Source: Candidatus Hodarchaeota archaeon (GTDB taxonomy: Archaea > Asgardarchaeota > Heimdallarchaeia > Hodarchaeales > Hodarchaeaceae). From it: a stretch of 64,000 bases of DNA. Position 1 is the first letter of the stretch. Each line of letters opens with the position of its first letter. This document shows, piece after piece, positions 26,212 to 35,405 of the stretch. Below the pieces are notes generated by a model. The model did no database searches and had not been told where the DNA came from. It was given only the letters and a program-made list of their open reading frames with translations. The translations under genes and the position numbers were made by a program. The stretch spans positions 1 through 64,000 of the forward strand of contig JAEOTM010000057.1 of assembly GCA_016839815.1 (NCBI GenBank), read 5' to 3'.

Positions 26212-26733
26212 TTAATCGGTTTTGATCGTATAATTCTCTGATGAGAGAAGACTGATGATATGGGATTTCAATTTAGGAATAAGTTCTTTTACCCCTTTGG
26301 TTACTTCAGGAGTTAACTCTTCCCCAATGAAACCAATTTCCTTAATCTGTACACCATAAATTTCTATGGGGTTAGGAACTTCATATCCGCCTATTTTTGC
26401 ATACTTTAAAACCGGTAATACTCCAACCCCATGAGAAGAAAATCCTCCCGCATCTTTAACGTCAACATCGTGTAAATTTCCTAAATAGAAAATATCTCCA
26501 GGTTTCAATCCTTGATCAGCCATGGAAGCTGCATCAACTATAATAGCGTGGTCAAATCCATCTATTGCATCAAGAATATCCAATCCACCTGTATTTAAAT
26601 ATTGAAATGAAATTCCCATCTTTAGTAATTCTTCATCCTGTTCTAATTGCTCGACTACTCGAATTCCTGCTCCATCATCCATTCTTATTGAGTTCCCCAC
26701 TCCCAGAATTACTAATCTTTTCGAATTGTTCAT
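26212..26733 (-). CDS. Hydrogenase maturation protease (HyaD/HycI family)
   Basis: The 173-residue protein starts LVILGVGNSIRMDDGAGI, the GxGN..xxDDG signature of the peptidases that trim [NiFe] large subunits, and contains DAASMADQG and SSHGVGV, the further conserved metal-sensing region. It should cleave MvhA after the second cysteine motif. The gene is on the same strand as mvhGA, 264 bases upstream of mvhG, and probably has its own promoter. Confidence 0.9.
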   Translation of the reverse strand: MNNSKRLVILGVGNSIRMDDGAGIRVVEQLEQDEELLKMGISFQYLNTGGLDILDAIDGFDHAIIVDAASMADQGLKPGDIFYLGNLHDVDVKDAGGFSSHGVGVLPVLKYAKIGGYEVPNPIEIYGVQIKEIGFIGEELTPEVTKGVKELIPKLKSHIISLLSSENYTIKTD

Positions 26734-27008
26734 TAAATATCGTTGATATTCATTGATTTTAAGAAGTACTTGAGTGGAGAAAATTAAATGCTTATGATGT
26801 GAATCTTTGTCCTGTCACATTAATCACCACTCATGAATAAATGAGACCTAACTTAGTAATCATTTTTGTATCATTATTCCGCAATTACCAAGATAGTGGT
26901 ACGAAATAAGTTTATTTCTATCTTACAGGGATTCTATATGTGGATCTGAGCGTTTACTATAAAAAAATTGTATGAATCTCTTAGAAAACCAAGAGATTCG
27001 TCTTTGAT

Positions 27009-28172
27009 TTACACAGTAGCAATCAATCTAGCTTTTTCTTTTATCGAGGCAAAATACACGGCTAGTGGTCGATAAAGCATGTGTGACCATTTTCCAAAAG
27101 GTACTTCAATAATCAGCATTGGTCCTGCAATCATCAGATGGATAACATATATGAAATAACTTGGATAGGTGAAATTCATTAGACGGAATAAGTGTAGGAA
27201 GATACCTGTAACTGCAGTTAAGAAAAGTAGAATCAGGAATAGCCAATCAGATAGATGAGAAAATTTGTGTAATTGTTCTTTCTTTTTATACCGACTCCAC
27301 ATTGCTTCAAGAGTGACAAATAAGAGAGCTACAGTGCCATAATAACCGAGAAGTGAGGTAATATCCCAACGTGTATCATCCACTTGGAAAATATCGATAA
27401 AGACTACAACGAGAGTAAAAATTGTTACATATCCAGTGACTAAGAATACATGTTTTAACCAGCGGAATTTATTATCACAATTCCTCCAGCGAATTTGAAA
27501 CGGAAAACTTAGCGCTGTTTCAATAATTCCTTTAAATTCTGTAAAATACAGTTTGATAGGTACTTTCACACTTTTATCGCTTAGAATTATGTAATAATAC
27601 ATTCTAAATGCATTTGTAAGCAATAGAAAAGCTAACGTTCCTCCCAGTACTAGGTCACCAATGTGAATCCATTCTTTAGGTGCAAAACTGTCAATTGAGA
27701 CATTACTACCTTCCATTGTACTGATTCCAGTCAGATTTGCTACTAGAAAGATTCCCAAAATTAATAATGCTAATGCAATTAAAGCTCCAAATTCCCATTT
27801 ATGAGAAAGATATAATCTTTTAGATAATCCTGTCCAGTCATATCTCGCAGTAAGATATCTACGAGTAGCCATCATAAATTCACCAGGTTCTGCTTGACTA
27901 GGACATGAAGTGGAACAATCTCCACAATAATAACACAACCATGGTTCGGCATGAGTTAAGATTTTTTCTTCTAAGCCTAGTTTCGCATATCTGATAAATC
28001 TACGAGGAAAATCATTACCACTGACTGAAAGAGGACACGAAACAGTGCATTGACCACATGAAAAGCATGCAGATACGTCAAATGCTCCAAACTTCTTGAT
28101 AGTTTTAAATACATCAGGTTTAACATTAAGAACCTTTTCTGTACCAGTATGTGCAGTTACCATGATAATCAC
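27009..28172 (-). CDS. QmoC-like membrane subunit (second copy)
   Basis: The 387-residue paralogue of the protein at 10774-11913 has the same layout: two ferredoxin motifs (CFSCGQCTVSC; CYYCGDCSTSC), the EPGEFMMATRRYLT linker, then about six helices with conserved histidines (HLSDWLFLI, HLFRL, VIHLMIAGPML). Most of the membrane part is nearly identical in sequence pattern to the first copy, so the two probably contact the same membrane carrier. It overlaps the upstream MvhD-like gene by four bases and closes the HdrD-HdrA-MvhD-QmoC operon. Confidence 0.88.
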   Translation of the reverse strand: MIIMVTAHTGTEKVLNVKPDVFKTIKKFGAFDVSACFSCGQCTVSCPLSVSGNDFPRRFIRYAKLGLEEKILTHAEPWLCYYCGDCSTSCPSQAEPGEFMMATRRYLTARYDWTGLSKRLYLSHKWEFGALIALALLILGIFLVANLTGISTMEGSNVSIDSFAPKEWIHIGDLVLGGTLAFLLLTNAFRMYYYIILSDKSVKVPIKLYFTEFKGIIETALSFPFQIRWRNCDNKFRWLKHVFLVTGYVTIFTLVVVFIDIFQVDDTRWDITSLLGYYGTVALLFVTLEAMWSRYKKKEQLHKFSHLSDWLFLILLFLTAVTGIFLHLFRLMNFTYPSYFIYVIHLMIAGPMLIIEVPFGKWSHMLYRPLAVYFASIKEKARLIATV

Positions 28173-28615
28173 CTTTTCTTTATTGGACCTAACTCCTTTA
28201 TTTGATCAGTAAACTCGGTCATAATTTGAGCAAAACGCTTTCCTTCAGAGGCTGAAATCCATTCTAACCGTAAGCGATCAGTTTCCCAGCCTAATATATC
28301 AAAAGCCTCTTTCGTATTTTTAATTCGAACCTCAGCGCTCAAATTTCCTTCAAGATAGTGGCAATCTCCCGGGTGACATCCGGCTACGATAACTCCATCA
28401 GCCCCTTTAAGAAACGCCTTCATAATAAAAGCAGGATCAACACGTCCAGAACACATAACACGAACTATCCGGATATTTGAGGGATATTTCAATCTTGAAA
28501 CACCAGCTAAGTCAGCTCCCGCATATGAACACCAATTACACGCTATACAAATAATGGTTGGTTCAAATGATCCTTCTGTTTTTTCAGTTTGAATTTCTGT
28601 TGTTGTTTGAGTCAT
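28169..28615 (-). CDS. MvhD-like [2Fe-2S] electron transfer subunit (second cluster)
   Basis: The 148-residue protein carries the canonical delta-subunit cysteines: ACNWCSYAGADLAG, VMCSGRVDP and GCHPGDCHY. It is closer to typical MvhD/FlpD than the protein at 15319-15726. No hydrogenase follows; it lies between a double HdrA and a QmoC-like protein, so it probably bridges them or docks to a separate partner such as the MvhGA hydrogenase 25 kb coordinate nearby. Confidence 0.9.
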   Translation of the reverse strand: MTQTTTEIQTEKTEGSFEPTIICIACNWCSYAGADLAGVSRLKYPSNIRIVRVMCSGRVDPAFIMKAFLKGADGVIVAGCHPGDCHYLEGNLSAEVRIKNTKEAFDILGWETDRLRLEWISASEGKRFAQIMTEFTDQIKELGPIKKR

Positions 28616-28632
28616 TTCCTATCACTACTCCT

Positions 28633-31600
28633 TTAGGGTGCCTCCACAGGTGGTTGTTCGACGCCTTCGATACTCGGTTCAGATTTTGAAAGTATAGCTT
28701 CAATCTGAGCATTAATCGTTTCATTTTGGAAGTGGCTAATTGTGATTGCACTAACGGGACACGTTACTACGCATAAACCACAACCTTTGCAAACTCCTGG
28801 ATTGACAAAGGCTTTTACTGTCTTTATGGTAGTTGTTTCCATACTAATTTCCTTCTCGTGAAGTTCTATGGCCTTATAAGGACATATTTCTTCACATCGT
28901 CCACATCCTCGACACATTTCCTCATTCACTTCAGAAATGGCTCCTTCAGATAATAGATAACCTGGTGCCAGTAATGCCATTACTCGAACAGCTGCTCCAC
29001 TTGCTTGATATATACTTTCATAGGTAAATTTCGGGTAATGAGCTGTTCCTGCAAGAAAAACTCCGTCAGTGGCAAAATCCAAAGGTCTTAATTTGACATG
29101 TGCTTCAAGGAAGAACTTATCTGCACCTCTTGGAACTTTGAACATTTGACTTAGCTCTTCGTTGGGTTTAGGGACAAGAGGAGTGCTAAGAAGAATTGTA
29201 TCAACATCCTGAATTCGTAGCTTTTCACCCAGTGTGATATCCAATACTTCCACTGATCCATCAGAATTTATTGTTGGTTTGTTATCATCATTGTAACCTA
29301 TGAAAACTGTTCCCAATTTCCGGGTTTTGAGATATAACTCCTCAAGATCACCATAAGTACGGACATCTTTATAGAGAATGAATACATTTGCATCTGGATC
29401 TCTTTCTTTAATTCTAATGCTGTTCTTAATTGCGGTGGTACAGCAAATTCTAGAACAATACGTTCTAGGAGCTTCATCTTCACGTGAACCCACACACTGG
29501 ATCATTACAACTGTTTTTGGGTCTGTTTGGTCAAATTCTAGCTCAAATTCTCTTTGTGTTTTCACCCGAGTATCATTCCCATATTCATAGTATCCTTCTG
29601 GGATGAATGGTCGTGCCCCAGTTGCTAGCACTGCTGCACCAAACTTTATCTCCTGTCCATTAACAATACCTGTAAATTTACCTACCGCTCCAGTCAAAGA
29701 TTCGAGATTTGCCCCTGTGAATACCGTGATATTTTCTTCATCATTTACTTGGTTTGCTAATTCTTTAACAATATCTTCCCCCTGAAGCTCATTATGGAGA
29801 CGTGGTATCTCCAGTAATTCACCCCCAAGCTGATTTTCCTTTTCAACAAGGTAAACAGGATACCCTCCACGGGCTATATCTAGTGCCGCAGTCATTCCAG
29901 AGATTCCCCCTCCAACAACTAATGCCTTCTGGTCAATAGGAATTTTCTCTTTCAGTAATGGTTCTAGTCGACAAGTTCGTGCGATGGCACCACGTAACAT
30001 ATCTTTTGCTTTCTCTGTTGCTTCACCTTTTTCATGGGGATGAACCCAGGAGATATGTTCTCTTAGATTTGTTAACTCGAAAAGAAATTCATTTAATCCT
30101 GCTTCTTTTAATGTACTTCTAAATAGTGGTTCATGAGTTCGAGGAGTACAGGAGGCGACTATGATTCGATTTAGGTTGTGCTCTTTGATTTTTTCTTTAA
30201 TTGTAAGTTGTGTATCAGCAGCACATGCATAAAGAGGATCATCAGCGAATTTCACATTCGGAAAAGTCCGAGCATATTCTGCTACCTCTTTAACATCTAC
30301 TACCGAAGCAATGTTATGGCCACAGTGGCACACAAATACACCTATTCGCGATTCATCAGCTGAATCAACAGCTATTGCACGGGGATACTTCTTTTCTTTT
30401 ACTTCAGTTCCCCTAACATCTTTGAGTAAGATAGCTGCTTTTGCGGCCGCTCCACTAGCTTGTGCAACGGTATCAGGTATATCTTTTGGCCCTGATGCTA
30501 CTCCACAAACATAGACCCCAGGTTTACTTGTCTCAATTGGTTTCAAAGGATCTGAAACTACAAATCCATTATGATCTAATTCCAGATGAAGTTGGTTCTG
30601 CAAAAAGTCTGTTTGAGACGTGGTATCCATCCCTGTAGATAAGACTACCATATCCATTTCCTTTGTTGTAATTGAAGGAGAGTCCATAAATTGCTCAAAT
30701 TTTAAAATAAGATTCTGATTCTCAGGATTTTCTTCTATTTCGTAAATTCTAGAGTTAATGAATTTGATCCCAAACTCATTGATGGCTCTTTTATAGAATT
30801 CCTCAAACCCCTTTCCAAATGCTCTTATATCCATATAGAAAATGTAGGCTTCGACATCTGGATCGTGTTCTTTTGCCATAATTGCCTCTTTTATCGCATA
30901 CATACAACAGGCTGCCGAACAGTACTCTTTATTGATTGATAAGTCACGTGAACCAACACATTGAAGAAATGCAATTTTCTTTGGATGTTTCCCGTCTGAG
31001 CGACGGACAACTTCTCCTTCAGTTGGACCTGAAGCATTGAGAAGTCTTTCAAATTGCAAAGTTGTAAACACGTTTGGATACTCCTCGAAATGCAGTCTCT
31101 CAATTTCCTTAGCATCAAAAGGATCAAAACCAGTGGTAGTAATTACTGCACCAACATTGACAGAGCATTCCTCATCCTTTTGAGTATAATCGATAGCTCC
31201 TGGACCACATTTCTTCTCACATATCTTACACTTACCTTCCTGAAAATATCTACACGTATCATGCTCTAAATATGCAACCTTTGGAACCGCCTGTGGAAAT
31301 GGAATTGAAATATTCTTCCTACCAGCTTTTTCTCTCCCTTTTTTATCTTTTTTAGTTAATCCTGCATTAAAATCATCCTCAATCCAGACTGGACATTTTT
31401 CTTCACAAATTCCACAACCTGTACAGAGCTCCTCATCTACATAACGTGCTTTTTTCGTATATTTGAGAGTAAAATTTCCAGCAGATCCTTCTAAATCCAC
31501 GGGATCACAGTAAGATAACAATTCGATGTTTGGATGTCTTTCTACTTCTACTAGTTTTGGCCCTAAAATACACATCGCACAATCTAAAGTTGGAAATGTT

Positions 31601-31752
31601 TTATCCAGCTGAACCATTCTCCCACCGATGCTTGGGTTGCTTTCTAGCAAATAAACTTTAAATCCTTGATCTGCTAAGTCAAGAGATGACTGTATTCCTG
31701 CAATTCCACCGCCAATTATCGCAACTGATCCTCTTTTTTCTGCTTCTGTCAT
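28633..31752 (-). CDS. Double HdrA: two fused HdrA-like flavoprotein units
   Basis: At 1039 residues this is roughly twice the size of a typical QmoA. Unit one starts at the N-terminus (IIGGGIAGIQSSLDL, FPTLDCAMCI, CTGCGICEEKC) and ends near residue 460. Unit two begins with an HdrA N-terminal domain (FVCHCGHNIAS) near 475, a second FAD motif (VVGGGISGMTAALDI) near 630, and closes with two ferredoxin motifs (CRGCGRCEEIC; CKGCGLCVVTC). The domain order equals QmoA plus QmoB-like HdrA, which are separate genes at 13998 and 12251. A fused version should hold two FAD in one chain. Confidence 0.9.
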   Translation of the reverse strand: MTEAEKRGSVAIIGGGIAGIQSSLDLADQGFKVYLLESNPSIGGRMVQLDKTFPTLDCAMCILGPKLVEVERHPNIELLSYCDPVDLEGSAGNFTLKYTKKARYVDEELCTGCGICEEKCPVWIEDDFNAGLTKKDKKGREKAGRKNISIPFPQAVPKVAYLEHDTCRYFQEGKCKICEKKCGPGAIDYTQKDEECSVNVGAVITTTGFDPFDAKEIERLHFEEYPNVFTTLQFERLLNASGPTEGEVVRRSDGKHPKKIAFLQCVGSRDLSINKEYCSAACCMYAIKEAIMAKEHDPDVEAYIFYMDIRAFGKGFEEFYKRAINEFGIKFINSRIYEIEENPENQNLILKFEQFMDSPSITTKEMDMVVLSTGMDTTSQTDFLQNQLHLELDHNGFVVSDPLKPIETSKPGVYVCGVASGPKDIPDTVAQASGAAAKAAILLKDVRGTEVKEKKYPRAIAVDSADESRIGVFVCHCGHNIASVVDVKEVAEYARTFPNVKFADDPLYACAADTQLTIKEKIKEHNLNRIIVASCTPRTHEPLFRSTLKEAGLNEFLFELTNLREHISWVHPHEKGEATEKAKDMLRGAIARTCRLEPLLKEKIPIDQKALVVGGGISGMTAALDIARGGYPVYLVEKENQLGGELLEIPRLHNELQGEDIVKELANQVNDEENITVFTGANLESLTGAVGKFTGIVNGQEIKFGAAVLATGARPFIPEGYYEYGNDTRVKTQREFELEFDQTDPKTVVMIQCVGSREDEAPRTYCSRICCTTAIKNSIRIKERDPDANVFILYKDVRTYGDLEELYLKTRKLGTVFIGYNDDNKPTINSDGSVEVLDITLGEKLRIQDVDTILLSTPLVPKPNEELSQMFKVPRGADKFFLEAHVKLRPLDFATDGVFLAGTAHYPKFTYESIYQASGAAVRVMALLAPGYLLSEGAISEVNEEMCRGCGRCEEICPYKAIELHEKEISMETTTIKTVKAFVNPGVCKGCGLCVVTCPVSAITISHFQNETINAQIEAILSKSEPSIEGVEQPPVEAP

Positions 31753-31769
31753 TTTTTCTTCCTCACATA

Positions 31770-32897
31770 TTATTTACTTGATGTAGATTCATCTACTATC
31801 ATTCCAAGCTCCTTAATTTTAATTTGGAAGTTGTGTTGAGGTTTTCTATCTTCCATTACGCAATTTAAATGCGCAAAACATTTTGTGCATCCGACAGCAA
31901 GAGTTCCTTCATCTCCTACTACGTCTTTAGTTTCTTCTAACTTTCTTAGCATTATTGCGCGTGAGTTATCATCACATTTGAGCCATGCAGACACACCACA
32001 GCACTTCGTATGTTGTTTATTCAAGGTAAATTCTTTTATATTACCACCAGCAGCTTTTAACACAGATCTAGGTGTATCATACTCGTTCATGTATCGACCT
32101 AATCTACAGGCATCATGATAGGCTACATCATAACTATCTCCCTTGAAATCTAATTTCTCCTTATTCTCTTCAATGAATTGAGCGATATGTTGAACTCGAA
32201 CGTTGAGATCATACAATTTCTCAAAAGAATAGTAGCATTCTGCACACGAAACAACAAGGGTTGTTATTCCTGCTTCCTTAATGTATTGGGTATTATACTC
32301 ACGTACTTTCTCATAGGCGTCTTCGTCACCCGTCCAGTACGCATCATGACCACAACATTTAAGAGATATCAGATTAGGACTCACTCCCGCTTTATTCATG
32401 AGATTGATAGCACTTTGACCAATCTGATGAAAATTAGTTTCTTCTAAATCTAAAAATTTGTCAAACAGGTCAATACAACCAGGGAAATATGCAATCTTTG
32501 ATTCAGGATTCGTTTGACCTTCATACTCAAACTTCATCCCTGAATCAGTCATTTCACCCATAAATACTTGCAGTAAATTAAAGATATTATGATGAGCAAA
32601 TTTATCTTCACTAATTCCTTTTTTTCTGGATAATCGTATAAATTCAGGAAAATCAACTTCTTGGGGACATATTTCTAAGCAGAGTCCACATGTTAAACAG
32701 GAAGTTAGTTCATCCTCGGTCACTGAGTCGTATATCTTGAAATTGTGAATGATTCTTCTTGGGTTAAATTTTGATACTCTACGGACTGGACATACACTTA
32801 CACAGGATGAACATTGATAACAAGCTAATAATATTGATTTCAGTTCATCGGAATTTATATCAAATTCATATTTCGGTTGACTCTCTGATAGTACCAT
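31770..32897 (-). CDS. HdrD-like protein (HdrC and HdrB domains fused)
   Basis: Residues 20-85 form a two-cluster HdrC module (CYQCSSCVSVC; CLTCGLCLEIC). After a linker, two CCG domains follow: YFPGCIDLF with LKCCGHDAY and SCAECYYS, then HDACRLGRY with TKCCGVSAW and CTKCFAHL. This is the HdrD / glycolate-oxidase-subunit-like architecture, holding noncubane clusters that reduce or oxidise disulfides. It is the first gene of the minus-strand operon leading to the double HdrA, MvhD and QmoC-like genes. Its partner substrate is not evident. Confidence 0.9.
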   Translation of the reverse strand: MVLSESQPKYEFDINSDELKSILLACYQCSSCVSVCPVRRVSKFNPRRIIHNFKIYDSVTEDELTSCLTCGLCLEICPQEVDFPEFIRLSRKKGISEDKFAHHNIFNLLQVFMGEMTDSGMKFEYEGQTNPESKIAYFPGCIDLFDKFLDLEETNFHQIGQSAINLMNKAGVSPNLISLKCCGHDAYWTGDEDAYEKVREYNTQYIKEAGITTLVVSCAECYYSFEKLYDLNVRVQHIAQFIEENKEKLDFKGDSYDVAYHDACRLGRYMNEYDTPRSVLKAAGGNIKEFTLNKQHTKCCGVSAWLKCDDNSRAIMLRKLEETKDVVGDEGTLAVGCTKCFAHLNCVMEDRKPQHNFQIKIKELGMIVDESTSSK

Positions 32898-33275
32898 AAG
32901 TTTGTCTCCTCACACTATTATTGATTTCTTTTTTGAATTCGGTCTCAACGGATTGTCAAAATATCTAAAACACTTTATTAGTTGTGAACTGCCCTCTCCA
33001 GTAACCACTTCATTGTTAGAATATAAACTAGCATTATATAAACTAATGGTCAATAATGGCATTAAAATCACAACTCTTAGTCCTACGGTGGACTAAAAGG
33101 AAGTTGTCAACAGTTTTGATTACTGGCTTTATATATTCTTTGATAAGTGATCGTTTTGTAGCCAAAAGTTAACCAAAGATAACAATAGAAAAGAATTTAA
33201 GAATTAAAAAATGTTTTAAGCACATAATCACCCACCCTCTTAAACATATTAGTTTTTGAAAAGGAAGTAAAAAAT
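32898..33275. promoter_or_regulatory. Divergent control region with hairpin at 33077-33096
   Basis: The region separates the divergent HdrD-like and GcvH-like genes. TTAGTCC (33077-33083) pairs with GGACTAA (33090-33096) over a six-base loop, flanked by CAACT and AGTTG that extend the symmetry. It could be an operator shared by both genes. No RNA gene or convincing small frame is visible in the rest of the 378 bases. Confidence 0.4.
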
Positions 33276-33659
33276 ATGTCCCCCGAAGTAGATGATTCTT
33301 GTAAATACTATAAAGAACACCAATGGGTAAGAGTGGAAGATGGTATATGCTTAGTCGGAATTTCCGATTTTGCTCAAGATTCTTTAAAAGATGTCGTAAT
33401 GGTTGAACTCCCTGAGGTTGGAGATTCTGTTACACAAGGTGAAGTATTCACCTCTATCGAAAGCGTAAAAGCTGTAAGTGATGTCTTCAGTCCAATCTCA
33501 GGAGAAATTATTGAGGTCAATGAAGAGCTAGAAGACACTCCAGAGAATGTCAATGAAGATCCTTATGGAAGTTGGCTTGTGAAAGTCAAACCATCGAATC
33601 TTGATGCTGATTTAGCTAATTTAATGAGTCCTGCAGAATATGAAGATTTCTGCGGTTAG
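33276..33659 (+). CDS. GcvH-like lipoyl carrier protein
   Basis: The 127-residue protein has the H-protein fold: HQWVRVEDGICLVGI, DVVMVELPEVGD, the lipoyl-lysine hairpin SIESVKAVSD near residue 65, and NEDPYGSWLVKV. No glycine cleavage P or T genes lie nearby. It faces an HdrD/HdrA/MvhD/QmoC operon across a shared control region, in a window rich in TusA and DsrE. This resembles the setting of LbpA, the lipoate-binding protein of the sHdr sulfur oxidation system. Ordinary GcvH is the alternative and the sequence alone does not separate them. Confidence 0.85.
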   Translation: MSPEVDDSCKYYKEHQWVRVEDGICLVGISDFAQDSLKDVVMVELPEVGDSVTQGEVFTSIESVKAVSDVFSPISGEIIEVNEELEDTPENVNEDPYGSWLVKVKPSNLDADLANLMSPAEYEDFCG

Positions 33660-33753
33660 AGTTTAATCTTCCTATTCATTTCATGCCCTATGGAGTTTTT
33701 CCTCCCTGGGAAACCTTTTTTTTATTATTAGACCTTCTAGTCGATTTTAAAAT

Positions 33754-34443
33754 TTATTCTGAGATCAAATCCTCTACAAGTAAAAGTGTTAACACTGCTA
33801 TTATGATAGCATGGAGAAATAAAATTAGCGCATTACTAAGTGCAGCCATAGGATCGTAATAAAATGTTAGATTTTTAGTTGCATCTGCTGCAATAATTAT
33901 TGAGGGAATTATTAGAGGAAAGAATAGAATTGGAACAGCTAATGTTTTTGATTTCGCATAAACTGTTAACAATGAGACTATACACCCTGCAACAGTAAGG
34001 TCCACTGTTCCCAGTACTAATACAAGGATAAATACTGCCATACTTCCTTGAATAGAAATATTTAGAAAAATAATTGCCACAATAAAGGCAAAAAATTCTA
34101 CAACCCCCACTATCACCAGCAGATAGAGAAGTTTGGACAAAAATATTGCCTGAGGTTTTACGGGTAATGATAACAGGGAATAAAGAGAATTTTTTTGTGT
34201 TTCACGTGAAAACACCGAATTAACCCCAAGCATAATTGTAAAGGTAATAATAAACCACATTGCTGCTGTTGAGATGGTATACTGGGCTTCAAGGGTAACA
34301 TCTTCAATAAGTTTGAACAAGGAAGAAAATATTAATACAGCGGCAAATGAAAATAACCCCATTGAAAAAAGAGTTTCTTTAGTTCTGAATTCTAAAACTA
34401 AATCTTTTTTCATCATATTCAATGTATCACTGATTATAGACAT
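33754..34443 (-). CDS. ccmB: Heme exporter permease CcmB
   Basis: The 229-residue membrane protein has six hydrophobic segments and the CcmB layout, with an N-terminal KKDLVLEFRTKETL segment and NSVFSRETQKNSLYSLLSLPV in the middle. CcmB and CcmA form an ABC transporter that works with CcmC in releasing heme to the apocytochrome pathway. It follows ccmA on the minus strand after 25 bases. Its stop faces gcvH convergently, with a T-rich stretch near 33716. Confidence 0.85.
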   Translation of the reverse strand: MSIISDTLNMMKKDLVLEFRTKETLFSMGLFSFAAVLIFSSLFKLIEDVTLEAQYTISTAAMWFIITFTIMLGVNSVFSRETQKNSLYSLLSLPVKPQAIFLSKLLYLLVIVGVVEFFAFIVAIIFLNISIQGSMAVFILVLVLGTVDLTVAGCIVSLLTVYAKSKTLAVPILFFPLIIPSIIIAADATKNLTFYYDPMAALSNALILFLHAIIIAVLTLLLVEDLISE

Positions 34444-34468
34444 TGTGATTCAACAGCTAACTATTTTT

Positions 34469-35170
34469 TTATTTCTTTAAACTTAAAAATTGATCATAAT
34501 CGGTTGGTAAATAGGAATGAATGATTTTACCTTTTTCTAAATAATAAACACGATTGCATAATTGGGCTATAGCCTCAAAATCATGAGAACATATTATTAT
34601 TGTATTATCTGGATTCTTTTCTTTAATTATTTTGTACAACATCTCCCGATTCTCAACATCTAATCCACTAAAAGGTTCGTCAAGAAGTAACACTCCAGGT
34701 AACGTTGGATATGAAGCGCGGAGGATTTCTAACTTCTTTGCCATACCGGTGGAATACTCCCTTACGGGTCGATCAATGAAGAGTTTTAGCTTGAATGTCT
34801 TAATAATCTCCTTGACAGCCTGTTTAGGATTTTTAACACGTTTACTCATTTTGAAATAATATTCAAGGTTTTCTCTACCAGTAAGATCATCAAATAAGAA
34901 TGCTTGGCTTAATAATACTTCCATATTCTTTTTAAGATCAGATTTACGTTCTTTGATATCCACACCATCAATTTCTAATATTCCAGAAGATGGAGATATG
35001 AGCAGTGCAATAATTTTGAGTAAAGTACTTTTACCTGCTCCATTATGACCAATTAATCCAATCGTTTCTCCCAGTTCAATGGTTAAATCTATATTTTTGA
35101 GTGCTGTTGTAAATACAAATGTTTTATTGATTTTTGAAAGCTTTACAACGGGTTGTGGAATTTTAACCAT
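34469..35170 (-). CDS. ccmA: ABC transporter ATPase CcmA
   Basis: The 233-residue ATPase has Walker A GHNGAGKST near residue 40, a signature sequence YSTGMAKKLEI near 140 and Walker B VLLLDEPFSGLD near 160. Its place between ccmB and the small ccmD plus ccmC identifies it as CcmA rather than another exporter ATPase. It energises release of holo-heme chaperone in System I cytochrome c maturation. Confidence 0.88.
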   Translation of the reverse strand: MVKIPQPVVKLSKINKTFVFTTALKNIDLTIELGETIGLIGHNGAGKSTLLKIIALLISPSSGILEIDGVDIKERKSDLKKNMEVLLSQAFLFDDLTGRENLEYYFKMSKRVKNPKQAVKEIIKTFKLKLFIDRPVREYSTGMAKKLEILRASYPTLPGVLLLDEPFSGLDVENREMLYKIIKEKNPDNTIIICSHDFEAIAQLCNRVYYLEKGKIIHSYLPTDYDQFLSLKK

Positions 35171-35216
35171 TGGAAATCCCTTGTAAAAGTAGAAGTAGTT
35201 TCTTGTTATGAGAAGT

Positions 35217-35375
35217 TTAGTCGTCCTTTAGACTCTCAAGTTCCAATTCTAATTTCCTCACTCTATTATTAGTGTAATAGAGATAATAGAAAATTATTAA
35301 CCATACCACTACTGAAATAAAAAATAGTAGACTTAGTTCGGATCCCAATAAATCATCAAAAATATCTGTTATCAT
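35217..35375 (-). CDS. ccmD: CcmD-like small membrane protein
   Basis: A short frame of 52 residues: an acidic N-terminus (MITDIFDDLL), one hydrophobic helix at residues 16-33 (LLFFISVVVWLIIF), then a positively charged, Leu/Glu-rich tail (NNRVRKLELELESLK). This is the size and layout of CcmD, which holds CcmABC and the heme chaperone together. It lies between ccmC and ccmA on the same strand with 30 and 46 base gaps, the usual ccm order. It is easily overlooked because of its length. Confidence 0.75.
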   Translation of the reverse strand: MITDIFDDLLGSELSLLFFISVVVWLIIFYYLYYTNNRVRKLELELESLKDD

Positions 35376-35405
35376 ATTGATTCCTTCTATCTGTACGCTT
35401 ATCTC

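Noticed and set aside
28633..31752. Antisense frames within the double HdrA gene
   Set aside because: They carry no motifs or ribosome sites and arise from codon bias of the minus-strand gene.
10774..33659. Recent horizontal acquisition of the Hdr region
   Set aside because: Base composition and ribosome-site style look the same as in neighbouring genes, and no integrase, tRNA or boundary repeats are visible.
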